Shown in pieces: positions 6,898-12,538 of a stretch of 12,538 nt of DNA. A model generated the notes under the pieces. That model searched no databases and was not told where the DNA came from. It was given only the letters and a program-made list of their open reading frames with translations. Source of the stretch: Chthoniobacterales bacterium (GTDB lineage Bacteria; Verrucomicrobiota; Verrucomicrobiia; Chthoniobacterales; UBA6821); contig JAIPKF010000028.1 in assembly GCA_021733705.1 (NCBI GenBank), positions 1 through 12,538 of the forward strand. Direction: 5' to 3'. Both the position numbers and the translations under genes were made by a program. The stretch's first letter is position 1, and each line of letters begins with the position of its first letter.

Positions 6898-7647
6898 TTA
6901 TTTTCCCATTTGTTTATCTGAAACTAAAACCTGATCACCTATTTGAATCGTTGCCCCTGGAGCTAGAGAGCTCATCACCAGATCTGCACCTGAAGTTAAC
7001 GCCTCTACTGAGGTAACTTTCGCGTGGGCAATGATCTGGTTATTCTGTTTAATGGAAATCTCAGTTCCAACAACCATTCCATCCTGACTTCCAATACTAA
7101 TCACAACAAAATTCCAAGTGGTGTTGAGAGCAACAACTTTGCCTTCTTGAAAACTAGCTCCACCCTCTTTGGAAGAGACTTGATTTTTTGGAATCTCTTT
7201 TTTTATTTCTACATGTGCTCCTTTTCCTTTAGCAGAGCTATTTTTGGACTTTGACGTCTCTTTGGATTGAGAGAGCTGTTCTACCGTAGCCTCTAGCTCT
7301 TGAATGCGTTCTCTCTTGAGAGAAAGGTCACTTTTTAATTGACCCAACTCCGCCTCTTTATCAGCTAGTTGCTTCTGATTTTGAGTTAATTCATTTTCAG
7401 CCTTGGCCTGTGCTTCGCGGGCATCGGAAAGCTCTCTATTTTTTTTATCTTGATCAGCGGATTTTGAAGCAATGCCCTCTTTGAGATCTTGAAGCTCTTT
7501 TTCTACTGCAAAAACATTGTCATGCTGCTCTTGAATAATCTCCTCTTGACTCAAAATGACCTCTTTAGAACGTTTTTCGTTATAAAACCCTAAAAACGCT
7601 GCTCCTAGAAAAAGAACAAGAGAAATATAGAAAAGAAATTTTGACAT
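6898..7647 (-). CDS. Membrane-anchored coiled-coil protein with C-terminal beta-type domain
   Basis: The protein has 249 residues. A transmembrane anchor or uncleaved signal lies at ~4-21 (FLFYISLVLFLGAAFLGF). A long charged coiled coil rich in Glu, Lys, Gln and Leu spans ~26-130, followed by a Lys/Ser-rich linker. The globular end is at ~165-245 (VVALNTTWNFVVISIGSQDGMVVG... VTSVEALTSGADLV... IQIGDQVLV). The end domain resembles small beta-barrel domains found in verrucomicrobial envelope proteins of unknown role, and likely faces the periplasm. It heads a two-gene unit with the lipoprotein. It diverges from fumC, leaving about 77 bp for both promoters. No Shine-Dalgarno sequence is visible before ATG 7647. 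No named family could be assigned. Confidence 0.8.
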   Translation of the reverse strand: MSKFLFYISLVLFLGAAFLGFYNEKRSKEVILSQEEIIQEQHDNVFAVEKELQDLKEGIASKSADQDKKNRELSDAREAQAKAENELTQNQKQLADKEAELGQLKSDLSLKRERIQELEATVEQLSQSKETSKSKNSSAKGKGAHVEIKKEIPKNQVSSKEGGASFQEGKVVALNTTWNFVVISIGSQDGMVVGTEISIKQNNQIIAHAKVTSVEALTSGADLVMSSLAPGATIQIGDQVLVSDKQMGK

Positions 7648-7724
7648 AAAATAAATTGTTGATTGGATTCCAGAGTATAGAAAACATCATTGCACTCCAG
7701 CTTAAATTGGAGTCCTCAGAAAAT

Positions 7725-9146
7725 ATGAAACCTCTTCATCAAAACACAAAAAAAACTCCCCCCCCAACATTCATTCGAGAAGAATCAGATAGTATGGGGA
7801 ACATATCGGTTCCTCATGATCGATATTATGGAGCTCAAACAGCTCGATCCTTAATTCATTTTAATATCGGCAATGACCTAAAACCACCCGAACTTATTAA
7901 AGCGCTTGGCCTTTTAAAAAAAGCATGTGCTCAAGCAAATTGTGACCTTCAAAAGCTATCTCCAGAAAAAACAGCTCTTATTATACAGGCGGCTGAGGAG
8001 GTCATCTCTGGAAAATTAAACGATCATTTCCCTTTGCGAATCTGGCAGACAGGAAGCGGAACACAAAGCAATATGAACGCCAATGAGGTCATTGCCAATC
8101 GCGCTATAGAACTCGCAGGTGGTCTTCTCGGCTCTAAAACGCCGGTCCATCCCAATGATGATGTTAATAAATCTCAATCTTCCAATGATACTTTTCCCAC
8201 TGCGATGAATGTTGCAGCTGTAATGATGATTCATGAACATCTCATTCCAGCACTCAAAAAACTTCGTGCTGCCCTTTACGAAAAATCACAAGAATTTTCT
8301 ACCATTATTAAAATTGGACGCACCCATTTACAAGATGCAACACCCTTGACCTTAGGCCAGGAGTTTTCTGGCTATGTAGCCATGTTGGATGCAGATCTCA
8401 AACAAATTCAAGAGTCTCTCCATGGTTTATCAGCCCTTGCTATTGGAGGAACAGCTGTTGGCACCGGCCTGAATGCTCCTCCAGGATTTGGAGATCGTGT
8501 TGCCTACTATCTTTCGGAATATACCAATATTACTTTTATCTCTGCGGAGAATAAATTTGCAGCCTTGGCAAGTCATGGAGAATATATTTTTGCAAGTGGA
8601 GCTCTCAAGTCTCTAGCTGCTTCCCTCATGAAAATTTCTAATGACCTGCGATGGCTTGCTTCAGGCCCGCGTTGTGGATTAGGAGAATTAACACTTCCAG
8701 AAAATGAACCAGGCTCTTCAATCATGCCTGGAAAAGTCAATCCAACTCAATGTGAAGCAGTCACCATGGTTGCTGTCCAAGTGATGGGGAATGATGCTGG
8801 AATCGGAATAGCAGCTTCGCTTGGAAATTTTGAACTCAATGTTTTCAAACCACTCATCATTCATAATTTTCTTCACTCAGTACGCCTTTTGAGTGATGCC
8901 TGTCGTTCTTTCACGACGCACTGCATTGTGGGAATTCAAGCCAACCATCAAAAAATCGCGGAGCATGTTCATAACTCGCTCATGCTTGTGACTGCTCTCA
9001 ATCCTCATATCGGCTATGACAAAGCGGCTCAAATAGCAAAGAAGGCTCACTCGGAGAAAATCAGCCTTAAAGAAGCTGCTATCGCATTAGGATTTCTCAC
9101 CAGTGAACAATTTGATGCATGGGTCATTCCCTCAGAGATGGTATGA
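7725..9146 (+). CDS. fumC: Class II fumarate hydratase
   Basis: The enzyme reversibly hydrates fumarate to L-malate in the TCA cycle; class II enzymes are iron-independent homotetramers. Family signatures are all present: SGTQSN (111-116), HPNDDVNKSQSSND (142-155), RTHLQDATP (199-207, holding the His that corresponds to the E. coli catalytic His188) and the mobile loop GSSIMPGKVNP (330-340). From ATG 7725 it has 473 residues, near the usual ~465. An upstream in-frame TTG at 7656 would add 23 residues that look unlike the family, so it was not chosen. A GGAG lies at 7709-7712, 12 bases before the ATG, the best Shine-Dalgarno candidate in the window. The protein ends at EMV, a few residues short of E. 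coli FumC, and the sulfotransferase begins four bases on. Confidence 0.96.
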   Translation: MKPLHQNTKKTPPPTFIREESDSMGNISVPHDRYYGAQTARSLIHFNIGNDLKPPELIKALGLLKKACAQANCDLQKLSPEKTALIIQAAEEVISGKLNDHFPLRIWQTGSGTQSNMNANEVIANRAIELAGGLLGSKTPVHPNDDVNKSQSSNDTFPTAMNVAAVMMIHEHLIPALKKLRAALYEKSQEFSTIIKIGRTHLQDATPLTLGQEFSGYVAMLDADLKQIQESLHGLSALAIGGTAVGTGLNAPPGFGDRVAYYLSEYTNITFISAENKFAALASHGEYIFASGALKSLAASLMKISNDLRWLASGPRCGLGELTLPENEPGSSIMPGKVNPTQCEAVTMVAVQVMGNDAGIGIAASLGNFELNVFKPLIIHNFLHSVRLLSDACRSFTTHCIVGIQANHQKIAEHVHNSLMLVTALNPHIGYDKAAQIAKKAHSEKISLKEAAIALGFLTSEQFDAWVIPSEMV

Positions 9147-9150
9147 TTCC

Positions 9151-10263
9151 ATGAAGCAACGCAAGAGAGTCATTTTAGTCCTTGGTGTTCCTAGAAGCGG
9201 CATGAACCCACTCGCTAGGGGTCTTGAAACAATGAGCATGCCATTAACCCGCATATTTCATACCAATCACCTGCGGAAGCCGGGAAGCCAGATGGATACT
9301 GCGTTAGACTTCAATCAATTTAACAGAGCCCTCTTGTATAATCTGAAAAAACGGCGACGTCTTCTTCTGGCACTCACCCCAGAAGAAGTAACTTTTTTGT
9401 GTCAAAAAGTTTTTTTATCTCAAGCAATAGAGCTTTTAAATAAAAAGACTTCTTCCTCAAGTCTTGTAGTAATCAAAGACCCTCTATTCTCTCTTTTTCT
9501 TCCCTTTTGGAAAAAAGTATTTCAGGTAAGCAAGATTTCTTTTTCATGTGTTATTTCATTAAGAAATCCACGCTGTGTTGTCGAATCCACAATCGACGCT
9601 CACAAGCTCTTTAAAATAGAACATAAAGAAAAACTTTTTTGGAAATGGATCTCTTATCTCCTCAGTTCCTTGGAGCATTCTCAAGGCTTTGAACGTGTTT
9701 TAGTCGATTATGAAGAACTTCTCAAAGATCCATCAGCTCAGCTACAAAGAATCGCGCATCAGTTGGACCTCATTATAAACCAAGAAGCATTAGAAAAATA
9801 TTGTCACGATTTTATTGATTCCTCACTGTGCCATTGTCGAAGAAGCAAAAAAGAGCCTTGTACAGAGAGCTTGGAGCAACAATTAAGCATGGAAATGTAC
9901 GAAAAACTTTTTCAAGTTGCAAAAGATGAATCTCCTTTTCAAGAAATTGATCTCTTATATTCAAAATGGAAAAAGCAGTTTCGGAAAGCTTACTCCCTTT
10001 TAGTCTTAGTTGAAAAAAATGATCTTTTTATTGAAGAGCTCCAACAAACACTCATTGATCGTCAGAAAATAATAACAGAGCTAAATAAAACAATTACTAA
10101 AAATTCAGTCCTTATTGCTAATTACACTCAACAATCGTGTGAACAACAGCTGAAAATGGCCTCTCTCCAAGAAGATCGAAGGATACAAAATCATGCTATT
10201 TTAGAATTGAAAAATCATATTGAAAGAAGAGAGCATCTGCTTTCTCTTCATAAAAAGAGATGA
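9151..10263 (+). CDS. Sulfotransferase-family protein, paralogue 1, with altered PAPS loop and repeat-derived segment
   Basis: The 370-residue protein is clearly homologous to the next two genes: IKDP (108-111), LFLPFWKKVF (115-124), ISLRNP (135-140), VDYEELLKDP (185-194) and a C-terminal coiled-coil tail (~285-365). The family transfers sulfate from PAPS to an acceptor, often a surface or secreted carbohydrate; the acceptor here is unknown. Two features are odd. The 5'-phosphosulfate loop reads RSGMNPL, where the paralogues have SGTS, so the usual Thr/Ser ligands are lost. Residues 32-53 are encoded by a copy of the interspersed repeat and replace the segment that holds W-E-D in the paralogues. 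Catalytic activity is therefore doubtful. ATG 9151, four bases after the fumC stop, was preferred to a GTG at 9103 inside fumC because it aligns with the paralogue N-termini. Confidence 0.85.
   Translation: MKQRKRVILVLGVPRSGMNPLARGLETMSMPLTRIFHTNHLRKPGSQMDTALDFNQFNRALLYNLKKRRRLLLALTPEEVTFLCQKVFLSQAIELLNKKTSSSSLVVIKDPLFSLFLPFWKKVFQVSKISFSCVISLRNPRCVVESTIDAHKLFKIEHKEKLFWKWISYLLSSLEHSQGFERVLVDYEELLKDPSAQLQRIAHQLDLIINQEALEKYCHDFIDSSLCHCRRSKKEPCTESLEQQLSMEMYEKLFQVAKDESPFQEIDLLYSKWKKQFRKAYSLLVLVEKNDLFIEELQQTLIDRQKIITELNKTITKNSVLIANYTQQSCEQQLKMASLQEDRRIQNHAILELKNHIERREHLLSLHKKR
9245..9310 (+). repeat. Unit Y of the palindromic repeat family, inside the sulfotransferase gene
   Basis: These 66 bases match the reverse complement of 2230-2295 at 61 of 66 positions, with no gap, and the last 37 positions are identical. 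The head TAACCCGCATATTTCATAC is at 9245-9263. In this reading frame the unit is open and encodes 22 residues (32-53 of the protein). The translated piece (LTRIFHTNHLRKPGSQMDTA, then LD) has no counterpart in the two tandem paralogues, which are equal in length here to within one residue. Confidence 0.9.
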
Positions 10264-11333
10264 CTTCCGGAAAGCGCCTTATACTCGTAATTGGAAATGT
10301 CCACAGTGGAACAAGCCTACTGACTAAAGGATTGAAAACTATGGGGGTTTCGTTGGGTCCTGCATTGATCTCTTCCTCTCCTTTTCAGAAAAATGACTTA
10401 TGGGAAGATCCCGACTTTCATACTCTTAATTTAAAAATAGTCTCTTTTTTTGGACTTCATCTTAAAGGTATTCTTTCTATTACACATGAGGAGGCAGCTC
10501 TTTTATGCAAAGAGGGATTTCTTGAAGAGGCTTCTCAATTATTATTAGAAAAACTCCCCCATAATCAACCTCTCGGAATCAAGGACCCTCGGTTTTCCAT
10601 TTTACTTCCTTTTTGGAAAAAAGTATTCCAGCAGTGTAATATTCATTACTCCTTCGTAATTGCTTTAAGGAACCCTTGGAGTGTTACAGCCTCCAAAAAA
10701 GAATCCCCTGAAAAATCTTTCTGGGTCTGGGTTTCATATCTATTAAGCTCCCTAGAGCACTCAGAAGGGCACCAACGTCTCCTGGTAGACTACGATGAGC
10801 TCATTCAGAATCCTGAAGGTCAGATGAAACGGATCTCTAACGTTCTAGGCCTCACGTTAGAACCGGAGAAACTAAAATCATACTGCGATGATTACGTTGA
10901 TCCTTCTGAACGTCACTTCTACACAAAAACAGAGAATGTCACCTATGCCGATTTTTATCAGCAATATACCATGAAAATGTACAGCCAGCTTTTGGCAGTG
11001 GCACAAGAGAAAATCACTTTTGAAGCATTAAAAAAACCATTTCAAAAATGGAAAAAACTATTTTTGGAAGTCTATTCTCTTTTAGTCCTTGCAGAAAAAA
11101 ATAATTTTATGATGGAAGAGCTCCATTCAAAAATTCAGAAGTCGAACGAGTCCATCCATGAACTCCATAAAAGCATTAATCAAAAATCTTTTTCTATAGC
11201 AAGCTGTTGTCAAGAGATGCATCAACGTGAGTTAAAAATAGCTTCACTCACCATAGAGCAAGCAACACGAAACAAGGAACTCTTGAAGCTAAAAAAAGAT
11301 TTGGAAATTCAGAATTGTTTGATTGCCGCTTGA
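10260..11333 (+). CDS. Sulfotransferase-family protein, paralogue 2
   Basis: The 357-residue protein is predicted to transfer sulfate from PAPS. The 5'-phosphosulfate loop GNVHSGTS is at 12-19, the conserved LWEDPDFHTLN at 47-57 and IKDPRFSILLPFW at 107-119. The 3'-phosphate-binding segment IALRNPWSVTAS is at 134-145 and VDYDELIQNP at 176-185. The last ~80 residues are rich in heptad-like Leu, Ile, Lys and Glu and probably form a coiled coil. Its ATG overlaps the TGA of the preceding gene (ATGA), typical of translational coupling in an operon. All the PAPS-binding marks are intact, unlike paralogue 1. Such proteins are often found in polysaccharide or glycan-modification loci, but no glycosyltransferases are visible here and the acceptor is unknown. 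Confidence 0.88.
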   Translation: MTSGKRLILVIGNVHSGTSLLTKGLKTMGVSLGPALISSSPFQKNDLWEDPDFHTLNLKIVSFFGLHLKGILSITHEEAALLCKEGFLEEASQLLLEKLPHNQPLGIKDPRFSILLPFWKKVFQQCNIHYSFVIALRNPWSVTASKKESPEKSFWVWVSYLLSSLEHSEGHQRLLVDYDELIQNPEGQMKRISNVLGLTLEPEKLKSYCDDYVDPSERHFYTKTENVTYADFYQQYTMKMYSQLLAVAQEKITFEALKKPFQKWKKLFLEVYSLLVLAEKNNFMMEELHSKIQKSNESIHELHKSINQKSFSIASCCQEMHQRELKIASLTIEQATRNKELLKLKKDLEIQNCLIAA

Positions 11334-11338
11334 AAGGG

Positions 11339-12388
11339 ATGAAAAAAAATAATCGACTTATCGTTGTCATTGGAGTCCATCGAAGCGGAACAAGTGCCAT
11401 CACCAAAGGCCTTGAAACGATGGGAGTGTCACTGGGCAATACATTAATTCCTCCTAATATTTTTAATGAAAAAGGGTATTGGGAGGACTCCGATTTTCAT
11501 GCTCTCAATTTAGAGATACTCGATACTTTTGAGAATCGTTTAAGACGCACCCTTTCCATTGATGAAGAAGAAGCAACATTCTTGTTGCAGACCAGCTACC
11601 AAAAAAAAGCTTCGGAATTACTTTTTAACAAACTGTCAAAAAATCATCTTCTTGGAATCAAAGACCCTCGCTTTTCTCTCTTACTTCCATTTTGGAGAAC
11701 TGTTTTTAAACAGTGTGACATCGATGTCTCTTATGTGATTGCACTACGTAATCCATTGAACGTTGCTGCATGCCAAGAACAATTTAAAAACCAACATCAT
11801 GAAAAATCTCTGTGGATCTGGATATCATACCTTCTTAGCTGCATAGAAAACTCTCAAGGCACGAAACGGATTATCGTCGATTATGATGAACTATTAAAAA
11901 ATCCTATACATCAAATGGAAAGACTTTCTCAGGTGCTAGAGCTCCCCCTTCTTCCTGATATTCTGAAATCTTATAGTTATGATTTCATTGATTCTTCATT
12001 ACGTCATTTTCATGGAAAAAAAGAGCATTATACTCAAAGTAGTTTTTGTAGTTCCTATGCATTGGAAATTTATGAACAACTCTATGCTGTTGCCACTGAT
12101 CACAAAAATTTTCAAGAGCTACAAACAATTCTTCCAAAATGGAGAACTCAATTCTCTTTTGTGAAGGGACTTCTGGAATTAGATGAAAAAAATAATCACC
12201 GCATTCATCAATTACTGGAGAGCAATCAAAATCTTCACCAAACCAATACAGAACAACTCAAGACTATTATTGATCTTAATAAGACAATCATGGAAAAGTT
12301 TAATTTTGTAGCAGAGCTTCATCAAACAATCGAACAGAGCAACCGTCAAATTGCTTTTATAACGCAACAACAAAAAAACTCTTTTTAA
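11339..12388 (+). CDS. Sulfotransferase-family protein, paralogue 3
   Basis: The 349-residue protein keeps the family pattern best of the three. The P-loop-like GVHRSGTS is at 12-19, NEKGYWEDSDFHALN at 43-57, IKDPRFSLLLPFW at 107-119, IALRNPLNVAAC at 134-145 and VDYDELLKNP at 180-189. In the 3'-phosphate segment Cys145 stands where the paralogues have Ser. A Gln/Asn/Leu-rich coiled-coil tail covers ~265-349. ATG 11339 lies five bases after the previous stop, and an AAAGGG directly abuts it, too close for a normal Shine-Dalgarno site. An in-frame TTG at 11315 was rejected because it overlaps the upstream gene and adds residues absent from the paralogues. The TAA stop (12386-12388) is the first triplet of a repeat head. 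Confidence 0.9.
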   Translation: MKKNNRLIVVIGVHRSGTSAITKGLETMGVSLGNTLIPPNIFNEKGYWEDSDFHALNLEILDTFENRLRRTLSIDEEEATFLLQTSYQKKASELLFNKLSKNHLLGIKDPRFSLLLPFWRTVFKQCDIDVSYVIALRNPLNVAACQEQFKNQHHEKSLWIWISYLLSCIENSQGTKRIIVDYDELLKNPIHQMERLSQVLELPLLPDILKSYSYDFIDSSLRHFHGKKEHYTQSSFCSSYALEIYEQLYAVATDHKNFQELQTILPKWRTQFSFVKGLLELDEKNNHRIHQLLESNQNLHQTNTEQLKTIIDLNKTIMEKFNFVAELHQTIEQSNRQIAFITQQQKNSF

Positions 12389-12404
12389 CCCGGATATTTC
12401 ATAC
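12386..12404 (+). repeat. Head-only copy of the palindromic repeat between convergent genes
   Basis: TAACCCGGATATTTCATAC combines the heads seen at 2114 (CCCGGAT) and 6445 (TAACCCG). Its first three bases are the TAA stop of sulfotransferase 3. The TCA at 12399-12401, read on the minus strand, is the TGA stop of the convergent gene. Similarity to units X or Y does not clearly continue beyond the head. Confidence 0.75.
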
Positions 12405-12538
12405 TCTTAAATTGTCCCACGAAGCCGCGTATACATCTAGGGGAACTTCTAAGGTTTCAAGAAAACGTGCCGTCATCATATAGTAGCCTATCATCAGAGT
12501 CAGTTCGGCAAGCTGTGTATCATCATAATATTTCTGAG
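12399..12538 (-). CDS. Carboxymuconolactone decarboxylase / AhpD-like family protein, C-terminal fragment
   Basis: Only the last 45 residues are in the window; the gene runs in from the right edge and stops at TGA (12399-12401). The visible part contains LAELTLMIGYYMMTARFLE followed by TLEVPLD. This matches the C-terminal helix and ending common in carboxymuconolactone-decarboxylase-like proteins (consensus like ELTLLIGYYNMLARFL). These are small helical proteins that include AhpD peroxidase partners and ring-opening decarboxylases. The active-site Cys pair or His would be in the missing part, so the activity cannot be told. Its stop codon lies within a copy of the interspersed repeat head, so the original C-terminus may have been altered. 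Confidence 0.8.
   Translation of the reverse strand, partial: QKYYDDTQLAELTLMIGYYMMTARFLETLEVPLDVYAASWDNLRV

Noticed and set aside
7641..7681. Sigma-70 promoter for fumC using TTGACA at 7641
   Set aside because: TTGACA overlaps the start codon of the divergent gene, and no good -10 box lies at 16-18 bases; TATAGA at 7676 is too far away.
9120..9160. Frameshift that split the FumC C-terminus from the sulfotransferase start (EMV then a shifted GSMK-like end)
   Set aside because: FumC C-termini vary and many end near this point. The sulfotransferase ATG aligns with its paralogues, so normal adjacent genes explain it.

Overview
The window reads as chromosomal DNA of a moderately AT-rich, Gram-negative-type bacterium. 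The best guess is a member of the Verrucomicrobiota or another PVC-superphylum lineage. This rests on the flavour of RuvC, on the pair formed by a membrane-anchored coiled-coil protein and a tiny lipoprotein ending in an IPWNKPASWEG-like motif, and on RpoN. It is inference from remembered family features, not a search result. Few of the starts have a convincing Shine-Dalgarno sequence.

Layout. Bases 1-2038 (minus) hold a SulP-type anion transporter fused to STAS and beta-carbonic-anhydrase domains; its C-terminus is cut by the window edge. Bases 2039-2468 hold no gene but a mosaic of related palindromic repeats, including one 182-bp element with 24-bp terminal inverted repeats. Next come rpoN (sigma-54), tRNA-Gln(UUG), the bifunctional NAD(P)HX repair enzyme and ruvC, all on the minus strand. 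A second copy of the repeat element, with a GC-rich centre, fills 6445-6672. It is followed by the minus-strand coiled-coil/lipoprotein pair. A divergent gap of about 77 bp leads into a plus-strand run: fumC, then three tandem sulfotransferase paralogues with gaps or overlaps of only a few bases, so probably one operon. A convergent carboxymuconolactone-decarboxylase-like gene enters at the right edge.

The most unusual thing is the repeat family headed by TAACCCGCATATTTCATAC. Besides the two intergenic copies, a 66-bp unit (61 of 66 bases identical to an intergenic unit) lies in frame inside the first sulfotransferase. There it takes the place of the segment that carries the conserved W-E-D motif in the two paralogues. 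A head-only copy at 12386-12404 supplies the stop codons of both convergent genes at the right end. This resembles the behaviour of Rickettsia palindromic elements, which insert in frame into genes, but the sequence and the host look different.

How the genes work together. The left part is housekeeping: bicarbonate or anion uptake, sigma-54 transcription, NAD(P)HX repair and Holliday-junction resolution. The right part couples a TCA-cycle enzyme to a tandem expansion of surface-modification-type sulfotransferases. The first of these looks decayed or altered in both its PAPS loop and its repeat-derived segment.
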